Positions 24,327 to 32,281 of a stretch of 43,194 nt of DNA are shown here, piece by piece (within the stretch, counting starts at the first letter, position 1; every line of letters starts with the position of its first letter). The notes under the pieces were generated by a model, which did not search any database, was not told the origin of the DNA, and saw nothing but the letters and a program-made list of their open reading frames with translations. Source of the DNA: Bacteroidales bacterium UBA1189 (GTDB lineage Bacteria; Bacteroidota; Bacteroidia; Bacteroidales; Bacteroidaceae). The position numbers were made by a program, and so were the translations under genes. The stretch is from assembly GCA_002309805.1 (NCBI GenBank), contig DBYJ01000044.1:1-43194 (forward strand), given 5' to 3'.

Positions 24327-25106
24327 TTATTTGTTTTTGAAGGGGTTCCTTGGTGGAAAACTAATGGGGAGTGTGTATTTAACACGCGTTTTCTCCCCCT
24401 TCTGCTCACCAGGCTTCCATTTTGGCATATCCCTCACGAGCCGAATAGCCTCTTTGTCAAAAAGAGAAGCCATCGAGTCAGCAACCTCAGAAGAAGAAGT
24501 AAATGGTTTTATAACTTCGATGTCAGAACGCGAGCCGTCCTTCTCCACAGTAAACCGCACTATCACCCTCCCCTTTATTCCCCTTCCACGAGCCTCTTCG
24601 GGAAACCTCTGATTCTTGCAGATATACTCTAGCATAGCTTCCGTGCCTCCTGGGAATTCAGGCATAATTTCTACAACTAAATTAGCAGGTTCCTCATCAG
24701 GATTAAACTCTTCCAAGTCGTCGTCACCTATTGGGAAATAAGGGAATTCTTCTATAATAGTAGCTTTCCCGTTCTCTACATATCCCCACCAATCTCTATC
24801 TCTATCTCTAACCGTTGTATCGCCATCGGATGATATCAGGACATAGGCATCGTTGCTCACAGAATACCATATCTTTATTGTCGTATCATTCCCCTCCACT
24901 ATCGTATCCCGCTTCGTCACATGGCCGCCCTTAAACATCCACTTTATCAGTTGGGCATTCGTTTTTATGCTATCAAATTCGATTGTTTGTGGGGCAGTAG
25001 AGGCAACATTTGATTCCTTCTGCGCATCACTCCCTTTTTTTCCCTTGCAGGCCACAAGCCCCACAAGGGTAAACACTAAGGCGAAGAAAAGAAACGACTT
25101 TTTCAT
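24327..25106 (-). CDS. TonB C-terminal domain lipoprotein
   Basis: 259 residues. MKKSFLFFALVFTLVGLVAC is a lipoprotein signal (cysteine 20), not the usual single membrane anchor of TonB. Residues about 20-145 are polar and unrecognised. From about 148 the TonB domain is clear: MPEFPGGTEAMLEYICKNQ, RFPEEARGRGIKGRVIVRF, DKEAIRLVRDMPKWKPGEQ, TRVKYTLPISF. Such lipoprotein TonB-domain proteins cannot couple to ExbB/ExbD in the classic way, so the role is open. First gene of the five-gene unit; its promoter is clear. Confidence 0.88.
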   Translation of the reverse strand: MKKSFLFFALVFTLVGLVACKGKKGSDAQKESNVASTAPQTIEFDSIKTNAQLIKWMFKGGHVTKRDTIVEGNDTTIKIWYSVSNDAYVLISSDGDTTVRDRDRDWWGYVENGKATIIEEFPYFPIGDDDLEEFNPDEEPANLVVEIMPEFPGGTEAMLEYICKNQRFPEEARGRGIKGRVIVRFTVEKDGSRSDIEVIKPFTSSSEVADSMASLFDKEAIRLVRDMPKWKPGEQKGEKTRVKYTLPISFPPRNPFKNK

Positions 25107-25138
25107 AACTAATTCCTTTCATAAACGTTTTGACGCTG

Positions 25139-25169
25139 CAAATATAGAGAAAGGAATTCATACTTCAAA
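25139..25169 (-). promoter_or_regulatory. Promoter of the five-gene minus-strand unit
   Basis: Minus strand TTTG (25166-25169), 19 bp, TATATTTG (25139-25146): full consensus, 32 bp before the TonB-lipoprotein start. Confidence 0.88.
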
Positions 25170-25205
25170 GAAAACGGGGTCGTTTTTGCAGCGTTTGATA
25201 CTTTT

Positions 25206-25247
25206 TATAAACAGGGGGCGCGTTTATATAAACAGGGGCGCTGTTTA
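25206..25247. repeat. Two 21-bp palindromic units
   Basis: 25206-25226 and 25227-25247, each TATAAACAGGGG...GTTTA, of the same type as the three units at 16979-17041. Confidence 0.85.
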
Positions 25248-25253
25248 TAAATA

Positions 25254-25358
25254 ACGCAGGCAACTGAGAAAATAGAATAGGCAATTAATTTGCCAGAGCA
25301 GGCGAATAAAAATTTAACGCAGGCAAATAATTCCGCAGAGCAGGCAAATAAATTGGCA
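25254..25358. repeat. Five further 21-bp tandem units of a second type
   Basis: Units at 25254, 25275, 25296, 25317 and 25338 share the core GCAGGCAA (or AATAGGCAA) and an AT-rich second half. They follow the palindromic units after a 6-bp spacer (25248-25253), between the 3' end of feoAB and the promoter at 25139-25169. Confidence 0.8.
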
Positions 25359-25375
25359 GGACAAACCGTTGGCTG

Positions 25376-27760
25376 TTACAAGAGCCATCCGGCAACGAGG
25401 TACCCAAGGAAGGCTATTATCCAAGCAACGGCACATTGGAAGCCGACAACGAATAGCGCCCAGCGGGGGCCAAGCTCGCGCCGTATGCTGGCAATAGCTG
25501 CCACGCAGGGGGTATAGAGCAGGCAGAAGAGCAGCATCGGGATAGCCGTTACTGCCGTCAGCGAAGCCGTCACATTCAGCACCTCCATCGTTGCCACTAC
25601 GCTCTCCTTGGCCAGGAAACCACTTATGAGGGAGGTGACGACGCGCCAGTCGCCCAGCCCGAGGGGACGGAACAGGGGAGCGACGATGCCTGCCACCCAC
25701 GCCAGCATGCTGCCCTCGCCATTCTCAACCATCCGCAGACGGAAGTCGAACGACTGGAGGAACCAGATGACGATAGTAGCGAGAAAGATAACTGTGAAGG
25801 CGCGCTGGCAGAAGTCTTTCGTCTTATCCCACAGCAGATGCCCCACGTTTTTCAGTCGCGGCAGACGGTAATTGGGCAGCTCCATGACAAACGGCGCAGC
25901 CTCGCCCCTGCCCCCAAGATGCTTGCCGCATAACGCCACTACGACACCCACAAGGATGCTCAGCAGATAGAGCCCGATGAGAACCAGACCTCCCTTGCCT
26001 GGGAAGAAAGCTGCCGTAAAGAAGCCGTAGATGGGAATCTTCGCCGAGCAGCTCATAAAGGGTGTCAAGAGGATGGTTTTCAGACGGTCACGTGCCGAGG
26101 GGAGCGTCCTCGTAGCCATAATAGCGGGTACGGAACAACCGAAGCCTATGAGCAGCGGCACGATGGAACGGCCCGAGAGTCCCAGTCGGCGCAGCAGCTT
26201 ATCCGTCACGAAGGCGATGCGGGCCATATAACCGCTGTCCTCAATAATACTAAGGAAGAAGAACAGGATGACAATAATAGGAATAAAGCTGAGCACGCTG
26301 CCCACGCCGCCGAAAATGGCGTCGGTAACGAGTGAAACGACGGCAGGACTGACGTCAGCTGCCTCCAGCCCCCGTTGGCAGATTGCGCCGAGAGCGCCAA
26401 TACCCTCATCGAGCCAGCCCTGCAGGGGAGCGCCCAGCACATCGATGCTGAGCCAGATGACAAGGCACATGACAGCCACAAAGATGGGCAGCGCCGTCCA
26501 ACGCCCCGTGAGGATGCTGTCTATACGCTTGCTGCGACGATACTCGATGCTTTCACGCGGTTTGACAACCGTCTCGCGGCACAGCCTGTGGATGAACGTG
26601 AAGCGCATGTCGGCCATAGCGGCAGCACGATCGAGGCCACGCTCCTCCTCCATCTGCAGGACGATGTGCTCCACCATCTCCCGCTCGTTCTGCGTCAGCT
26701 GCAAGGCTTTGGCAACCGCCTCGTCGCCCTCCACAAGTTTTCCGGCAGCAAAGCGCAAAGGCAGCCCGGCACGCTCGGCGTGGTCCTCGATAAGGTGCAT
26801 GATGCTATGGAGGCAACGATGTACGGCGCCTCCGTGGTCGTCCTTGCTACAGAAGTCCTGCCGCGCAGGCACCTCCTGATAATACGCCACGTGGACGGCA
26901 TGCTCCACGAGTTCGTCAATACCCTCGTTCTTAGCTGCCGAAATAGCCACGACGGGGATGCCGAGGATGCGCTCCATATCGTTTAGGCGGATGGAGCCGC
27001 CGTTGCCCGTTACCTCGTCCATCATATTCAGCGCCAGCACCATCGGAACGCCCAACTCCATGAGCTGTACCGTCAGATAGAGGTGACGCTCGATGTTCGA
27101 GGCATCCACAATATTGATAAGGCCGTGAGGCTTTTCCTTGAGGATGAAATCACGGCTGACAATCTCCTCTGCCGTATAGGCGGAGAGGCTGTAGATGCCT
27201 GGAAGGTCGATGACGTGAGCGGAGGTTCTATCGTCGCCCTTGCCAGAGAAGAAAGTATCCTTGATTTGTCCGTCCTTACGGTCGACGGTAACGCCAGGGA
27301 AGTTTCCCACATGCTGATTAGAACCCGTGAGCTGGTTGAAGAGCGTAGTCTTGCCGCTGTTCTGCTGCCCAGCAAGGGCGAAGGTGAGCGTGGTGCCTTT
27401 GGGAAGCGGATTCTCCGTGTCGTGATTGTGGTATTTGCCCGCCTCGCCAATACCAGGGTGAGGAGCCTCACTAAAGAGACCCTCTCCCCGCTCCCCCATT
27501 GGGGGGAGAGTCTCCCCTCCCTCATGAGAGGGGCTGGGGGTGGGTCTTACCTCTATTTTCTCTGCCTCCGCAAGGCGAAGCGTCAGCACATAGCCCTGCA
27601 CAAGCAGCTCCATCGGGTCACCCATCGGCGCATACTTCATCAGCGTCACCTCGGCACCCGGCAGAATGCCCATATCCAAAAAATGCTGGCGCAGACTGCC
27701 CTCGCCTCCTACTTTCATCACCACGGCGCTCTCGCCGATGCCTAATTCTCGCAGCGTCAT
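25376..27760 (-). CDS. feoB: FeoA-FeoB fusion, ferrous iron transporter
   Basis: 794 residues. Residues 1-72 are a complete FeoA SH3-like domain (MTLRELGIGESAVVMKVGG, LDMGILPGAEVTLMK). The G domain follows the linker: GQQNSGKTT (131-139), NFPGVTVDRKDG (G2/G3 region), DLPGIYSL, LNMMDE. The membrane part has the FeoB gate motifs (LLIGFGCSVPAIMATRTL, TPFMSCSAKIPIYGFFTAAFF, LYTPCVAAIASIRRELG). It imports Fe(II) across the inner membrane using GTP. FeoA-FeoB fusions are common in Bacteroidetes. The linker, residues 74-118, is unusual: TPSPSHEGGETLPPMGERGEG is encoded by a GC-rich palindromic repeat of the dispersed type. It has its own promoter. Confidence 0.95.
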   Translation of the reverse strand: MTLRELGIGESAVVMKVGGEGSLRQHFLDMGILPGAEVTLMKYAPMGDPMELLVQGYVLTLRLAEAEKIEVRPTPSPSHEGGETLPPMGERGEGLFSEAPHPGIGEAGKYHNHDTENPLPKGTTLTFALAGQQNSGKTTLFNQLTGSNQHVGNFPGVTVDRKDGQIKDTFFSGKGDDRTSAHVIDLPGIYSLSAYTAEEIVSRDFILKEKPHGLINIVDASNIERHLYLTVQLMELGVPMVLALNMMDEVTGNGGSIRLNDMERILGIPVVAISAAKNEGIDELVEHAVHVAYYQEVPARQDFCSKDDHGGAVHRCLHSIMHLIEDHAERAGLPLRFAAGKLVEGDEAVAKALQLTQNEREMVEHIVLQMEEERGLDRAAAMADMRFTFIHRLCRETVVKPRESIEYRRSKRIDSILTGRWTALPIFVAVMCLVIWLSIDVLGAPLQGWLDEGIGALGAICQRGLEAADVSPAVVSLVTDAIFGGVGSVLSFIPIIVILFFFLSIIEDSGYMARIAFVTDKLLRRLGLSGRSIVPLLIGFGCSVPAIMATRTLPSARDRLKTILLTPFMSCSAKIPIYGFFTAAFFPGKGGLVLIGLYLLSILVGVVVALCGKHLGGRGEAAPFVMELPNYRLPRLKNVGHLLWDKTKDFCQRAFTVIFLATIVIWFLQSFDFRLRMVENGEGSMLAWVAGIVAPLFRPLGLGDWRVVTSLISGFLAKESVVATMEVLNVTASLTAVTAIPMLLFCLLYTPCVAAIASIRRELGPRWALFVVGFQCAVAWIIAFLGYLVAGWLL
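27478..27546. repeat. GC-rich palindromic repeat inside the feoAB linker
   Basis: Two adjacent imperfect palindromes: one around CCCCCATTGGGGGG and one around CCTCATGAGAGGGG followed by CTGGGGG. The second shares its AGGGGCTGGGGG block with the repeat at 41242-41284. It encodes linker residues about 73-95. Confidence 0.7.
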
Positions 27761-27781
27761 AACTTTCTATTTTTCGGGCTG

Positions 27782-27812
27782 CAAAGGTAAGGGCTTTTCT
27801 GCGAGTGTGCAA
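27782..27812 (-). promoter_or_regulatory. Promoter of feoAB
   Basis: Minus strand TTGC (27809-27812), 19 bp, TACCTTTG (27782-27789), 21 bp before the start codon. Confidence 0.75.
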
Positions 27813-27887
27813 TCCCCATTAGTAGGTATTTATTGACAGTTTTCTGCTTTTTTTCCCGCTTTTCTCTTTTTTCTTTAAAAAAAGTGT

Positions 27888-27895
27888 TATTTTTG
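27888..27895 (+). promoter_or_regulatory. -7 box for the glutaminase-family gene
   Basis: TATTTTTG, fits TAnnTTTG, 57 bp before the start; the upstream region is T-rich with no clean TTTG at the right distance. Confidence 0.5.
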
Positions 27896-27952
27896 CCTTC
27901 TCAAATTGACCTAATACATAATTCATACTAAACAAATCATCATCTCAACCCC

Positions 27953-30469
27953 ATGAAAAGAAAAACCTCCCTCCTGACGCTTGCTGTGCTGAGTCTGATG
28001 GCCTGCACGACAACCCCGAAGACCGACGTTTTCACTCCGTACAAGACCACGGACTTGCGGCTTCCCTCCTATCCGTTGGTAGTCTCTGACCCCTATTTCT
28101 CCATTTGGTCGCCCTACGACCAACTGACCGACGGCACTACTCGCCATTGGACAGACGACGAGAAAGCCATTGAGGGTTTGCTGCGTGTCGATGGCACTAC
28201 TTACCGCTGGATGGGTGCCGAGCGTCAGGTGCTGGAGAGCATCGTTCCCATGGCTGACGAAAGGGCATGGCCCGCCCAGTTCACCCGTACCGAGCCGAAA
28301 GGCGACTGGCGTTCGCCTGACTTCGACGACTCGAAATGGGAGACGCGCCGCGCCGCCTTCGGTTCACCCGACTTGTCGTACGTCCGTACCCGCTGGAGCG
28401 ACACCAACAGCGACATCTGGGTGCGCCGTACCATCGAACTCAAGGCCGACGACCTGAAGGGTGACCTCTGGCTCGTCTTCAGCCACGACGACAGCTTCGA
28501 CATCTGGTTCAATGGACAGAACATCTACGACACGGGCAACGTGGAAATCTGGCGCGAGGGCGTAAAGCTACAACTCAGCGATGCTCAGCGCCAGACGCTC
28601 CACGAGGGTACCAACGTCATCGCTGCCCATTGCCATAACACTACCGGCGGCGCCTACCTCGACTTCGGCCTCTACCGCAACGTCGGCGCCGACACCCGTG
28701 CCATCCAGACGGCCCAGCAGAAGAGCGTCGACGTCATGGCCACCTCCACCTACTATACCTTTGCCTGCGGCCCCGTGGAACTTGATGTTGTCTTCACCGC
28801 CCCCATGCTGATTGACGACCTCGACCTCCTCTCCTCGCCTGCCGGCTACATCAGCTATCAGGTGCGCAGCACCGACGGCAAGGCCCACAGCGCCCAGCTG
28901 CTCCTCGCCACCACCCCGCAGCTGGCTGTGAACAAAGCCGCCCAGCCTACCGTCAGCGAGGCCATGGAGAAGGATGGCGTGAAATACGTGAAGACCGGTA
29001 CCATCCAGCAACCCATCCTTGACAAAATCGGCGACGGCATCTGCATCGACTGGGGTTATCTCTATATGCCTGACTACAATGGCTCCGTCTGCCTTGCTGC
29101 CGACCCGGCCGTCAAGCAGGCATTCCTCACGGGCGGCAAGTTGCCTGAGAGCGAGAGCCGCGTCGTTTGCAATCGTCCTGCCGACTGGCCCACGCTGGCT
29201 TACATCCACGACTTCGGCACCGCCACCCAGGCAGCCAGCCACTCCCTCATCGGCTACGACGAGGTGTTCGACATCCAATACATGTATAAGAACTACAAGG
29301 CCTACTGGGCTCACGACGGCGCTGTCAGCATCTTCGACATGATGGAGCGTCTCGAGAAGAACTACGCTTCCATCATGGCCCGTTGCCGCGCCCTTGACCA
29401 GCGTATCTACGACGACGGCTTTGCCAGCGGCGGCAAACAGTATGCCGAAATCCTTAGCGGCTCATACCGTCACGTCATCGCCGCCCACAAGCTGTTCCGC
29501 GACGACGAGGGTACCCTGCTCTTCTTCTCGAAGGAAAACAACTCCAACGGCTGCGTCAATACCGTCGACCTCACCTACCCCGAAGCTCCGCTCTTCCTTG
29601 TCTATAACCCCGACTTGCAGAAAGCCATGATGACCAGCATTTTCGACTACAGCCTCAGCGGGCGCTGGACGAAGCCCTTTGCGGCTCACGACCTCGGCAC
29701 CTACCCCAAGGCCAACGGCCAGGTGTATGGCGGCGACATGCCACTCGAGGAAGCCGGCAACATGATTACCCTGGCTGCCATGCTCTGCCGTCTTGATGGC
29801 AACACGAAGTATGTCGATAAATACTGGGACGTCATCACCACTTGGGCCGACTATCTTGTCGAAAACGGACAAGACCCTGCCAACCAGCTCTGCACCGACG
29901 ACTTTGCCGGGCATTGGGCACACAACTGCAACCTCTCCGTGAAGGCCATCATGGGCGTGGCGGGCTATGCGCTGATGGCTGAGATGAAGGGCCTCGGCGA
30001 TGTAGCCCAGAAGTACATGGCCAAAGCCAAGAACATGGCAGCCGTCTGGGAGCAGAACGCCCTCGACGGCGACCACTACCGCCTTGCCTTCGACCGCCCC
30101 GACACCTGGAGCCAAAAATATAATATGGTATGGGACCGCCTCTGGAACATCAACATCTTCCCGAACAACCCCATGGAGCGTGAGCTGAAGTACTACCTCA
30201 CCGTGCAGAACCGCTACGGCCTGCCTCTCGACTGCCGCCGCGACTACACCAAGAGCGACTGGATTATGTGGACAGCCGCCATGGCCGACAGCCCCGAGCA
30301 GTTCGGTAAATTTGTCGCCCCGCTTTGGGACTACATCAACGAGACCCCCAGCCGTGTCCCCATCAGCGACTGGAGCGACACCAAGACCGCCCGCATGGTG
30401 GGCTTCAAGGCCCGCAGCGTCATCGGTGGCTACTGGATGAGAGTACTTTATGACAAGGTGAGAAAATAG
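27953..30469 (+). CDS. Glutaminase-family lipoprotein (DUF4964/DUF5127/DUF4965/DUF1793 architecture)
   Basis: 838 residues. Lipobox LSLMAC (cysteine 18). LPSYPLVVSDPYFSIWSPYDQLTDG is the DUF4964 opening. A galactose-binding-like insert (DWRSPDFDDSKWETRRAAFG to IAAHCHNTTGGAYLDFGLY) follows, then DUF5127, and the alpha/alpha-barrel DUF4965/DUF1793 part with AHDLGTYPKANGQ, MPLEEAGNMITL, DDFAGHWAHNCNLSVKAIMG. The family includes fungal GtaA-type glutaminases, but in Bacteroidetes it appears mostly in polysaccharide loci and the true substrate may be a glycan or glycopeptide. It opens the block that leads into the SusC/SusD locus, with 68 bp before the next gene. Confidence 0.85.
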   Translation: MKRKTSLLTLAVLSLMACTTTPKTDVFTPYKTTDLRLPSYPLVVSDPYFSIWSPYDQLTDGTTRHWTDDEKAIEGLLRVDGTTYRWMGAERQVLESIVPMADERAWPAQFTRTEPKGDWRSPDFDDSKWETRRAAFGSPDLSYVRTRWSDTNSDIWVRRTIELKADDLKGDLWLVFSHDDSFDIWFNGQNIYDTGNVEIWREGVKLQLSDAQRQTLHEGTNVIAAHCHNTTGGAYLDFGLYRNVGADTRAIQTAQQKSVDVMATSTYYTFACGPVELDVVFTAPMLIDDLDLLSSPAGYISYQVRSTDGKAHSAQLLLATTPQLAVNKAAQPTVSEAMEKDGVKYVKTGTIQQPILDKIGDGICIDWGYLYMPDYNGSVCLAADPAVKQAFLTGGKLPESESRVVCNRPADWPTLAYIHDFGTATQAASHSLIGYDEVFDIQYMYKNYKAYWAHDGAVSIFDMMERLEKNYASIMARCRALDQRIYDDGFASGGKQYAEILSGSYRHVIAAHKLFRDDEGTLLFFSKENNSNGCVNTVDLTYPEAPLFLVYNPDLQKAMMTSIFDYSLSGRWTKPFAAHDLGTYPKANGQVYGGDMPLEEAGNMITLAAMLCRLDGNTKYVDKYWDVITTWADYLVENGQDPANQLCTDDFAGHWAHNCNLSVKAIMGVAGYALMAEMKGLGDVAQKYMAKAKNMAAVWEQNALDGDHYRLAFDRPDTWSQKYNMVWDRLWNINIFPNNPMERELKYYLTVQNRYGLPLDCRRDYTKSDWIMWTAAMADSPEQFGKFVAPLWDYINETPSRVPISDWSDTKTARMVGFKARSVIGGYWMRVLYDKVRK

Positions 30470-30510
30470 CCTCACCCCAACCCTCCCCTAAAGGGAAGGG
30501 AGACATTCCT
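30470..30510. repeat. GC-rich hairpin repeat after the glutaminase-family gene
   Basis: CCTCACCCC..CCTCCCCTAAAGGGAAGGGAG; begins at the first base after the stop codon. Same type as 30568-30600, 41151-41192 and 41242-41284. Confidence 0.65.
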
Positions 30511-30537
30511 ACAATTAGAGACAATAACAAATGCAAT

Positions 30538-32259
30538 ATGAATAAAAAACCATTCTATTCACTTCACCCCTCCTTTAGGAGGGAATGGGGAAGGCTTTTC
30601 TTCCTTTTTATCCCTCTTCTCTTTGCTGCTTGCGACAAGGGGACGACTGCCGAGGATTATGTGGGCGTGCAGGTCACAGCCCCTTACGACCCTTCACAAC
30701 CTGTCACGCTGACAAGCTTCGTCCCCACCTCCGGAGGTGTCGGACAGCAAGTGGTGCTCCACGGAAGCAACTTTGGCAACGACCCCTCGCTGCTCCACCT
30801 TACCATCGGCGGCAAGCCCGCCGTCATCGCCAGTGTGAAAAGTGAGTCCATCTATTGCTTCGTACCCTCGGGTGCCTTTACGGGTGAAATCGTCCTCACC
30901 ATTGGCGATGGAGCCACAGCCAAAACCATCCAAGCCCCCGGCAAATTTGACTACCAACGCAAGATGGTTGTCGGCACCCTCTGCGGCTATATGAACGAGC
31001 GCGGCGAAGCCCCTTGGGTCGACGGCACCTTTGAAACAGCCACCGGCTTCAAGAACGACGGCGTCATGCAATTCTCGCCCTACAACCACGACCAACTCTT
31101 CATCGTCTACGACCAAGAGCCCCGCTGGGGACAGCCGCAGCACGGCATCCAGCTCGTGGATCTGAAAGAGCGCACTGTCAAGACCATCATCGGCATCAGC
31201 ATGTTTAATAATGAACGCACGCGCACCATCGACTTCGCCGTTGACCCCTTCGCCTACAACGAGCGCGGTGAATTCGAGCAAACGGGTACCGACGACTTCG
31301 GCAACCCCACCTTTTATGCCACCGACGAATGGACAGCCACGGCCAGCCCCCGTCAACTGAGTTGGCGCGAGCACCTCATTATCTCCGTGGACCAATACAG
31401 CAGCGACTTCCGTGCCCCTTGCGCCTGGATTGTCGACCGCGACCCCGCCACGGGCGAATTCAACAACAGCTCGCCCCACCGCATCATCGCCTCGTACAAC
31501 CAATGCAACGGCGCATATTTGCACCCCAATGGCGAACTCTACTTCTCCAGCTACACACAGGGCGAAATCCTTCGCCTCGACATGGACCAATACTGGGCCA
31601 CACTACCCGTTGACGGCGGTGCCTCGTGGGAACCTAACGCCATCGACAACCCCTCGGCTTTCGAACGCCTCATCAAGGTTCAGGACAATGCCTACGAATG
31701 TCAGATGGATATCCACCCCACCGGCAAATATGCTTATATCGTCGTCATCAACCGCCACTACATGCTCCGCACGGACTATAACGAAAAGACCAAGCGTTTC
31801 TCCACCCCCTACGTCATCGCCGGACAACTGGGTGCCCGAGGTTTCACCGATGGCGTCGGGCAAAACGCCCTCATGAGCCGTCCCTACCAGGGCACATTTG
31901 TCAAGAACGACAGGTATCTCGGCACACAAGACGAATACGACTTCTACTTCTGCGACAGCGAGAACGACGCCATCCGCTACCTCACCCCCGACGGCATCGT
32001 TGCCACATACGCGGGAGGTAGTGCCGCCACCCATGCTGACGGACTTACACACGGATCGGAGAACGGTGAGTTGCGCGACGTCGCACGTTTCTATCGCTGC
32101 ACCGGACTTGTCAACGATGTCCACCGCGACAAGATAACAGGCGAGAACACCCTCATCTTCTATATTCTCGACACCAACAATGCCAAGCTCCGCACCATCA
32201 CTATGGAAGAGGAGGAGGAAGATGAGAATGTGCTCGAAAATCAGGAAACCGATGAGTAA
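30538..32259 (+). CDS. Surface glycan-binding lipoprotein with IPT/TIG domain
   Basis: 573 residues. The lipobox FAAC ends a signal peptide whose first part, PSFRREWGRLFFL, is encoded by a GC-rich hairpin repeat (30568-30600). Residues about 53-140 form an IPT/TIG domain (VTLTSFVPTSGGVGQQVVLHG, SNFGNDPSLLHLTIGGKPA). The rest is a beta-propeller-like region with NHL-type features (QFSPYNHDQLFIVYD, AYLHPNGELYFSSYTQGEIL, GVGQNALMSRPYQGT). Such proteins precede or follow SusC/SusD and act as outer-surface glycan binders. It ends 22 bp before SusC. Confidence 0.82.
   Translation: MNKKPFYSLHPSFRREWGRLFFLFIPLLFAACDKGTTAEDYVGVQVTAPYDPSQPVTLTSFVPTSGGVGQQVVLHGSNFGNDPSLLHLTIGGKPAVIASVKSESIYCFVPSGAFTGEIVLTIGDGATAKTIQAPGKFDYQRKMVVGTLCGYMNERGEAPWVDGTFETATGFKNDGVMQFSPYNHDQLFIVYDQEPRWGQPQHGIQLVDLKERTVKTIIGISMFNNERTRTIDFAVDPFAYNERGEFEQTGTDDFGNPTFYATDEWTATASPRQLSWREHLIISVDQYSSDFRAPCAWIVDRDPATGEFNNSSPHRIIASYNQCNGAYLHPNGELYFSSYTQGEILRLDMDQYWATLPVDGGASWEPNAIDNPSAFERLIKVQDNAYECQMDIHPTGKYAYIVVINRHYMLRTDYNEKTKRFSTPYVIAGQLGARGFTDGVGQNALMSRPYQGTFVKNDRYLGTQDEYDFYFCDSENDAIRYLTPDGIVATYAGGSAATHADGLTHGSENGELRDVARFYRCTGLVNDVHRDKITGENTLIFYILDTNNAKLRTITMEEEEEDENVLENQETDE
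30564..30600. repeat. GC-rich hairpin repeat inside a signal-peptide coding region
   Basis: Palindrome CCCTCCTTTAGGAGGG at 30568-30583 followed by AATGGGGAAGGCTTTTC. Encodes PSFRREWGRLF of the IPT/TIG lipoprotein. Counterpart at 41251 encodes PSFRRGWGRLFF in the GH76 gene. Confidence 0.8.
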
Positions 32260-32281
32260 TCCCTTAATACCACTCAGGCAT

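Noticed and set aside
25206..25358. CRISPR array
   Set aside because: Units are contiguous 21-bp tandem repeats with no unique spacers, and no cas genes are near.
25290..25517. 75-codon open frame starting MPEQANKNLTQANNSAEQAN
   Set aside because: It only translates the 21-bp tandem array and then runs antisense into feoAB; the heptapeptide repeat is a consequence of the 21-bp DNA period.
27430..27546. Frameshift separating feoA from feoB
   Set aside because: The frame is continuous from the FeoA domain through the GTPase domain, so it is a true fusion with an unusual linker.
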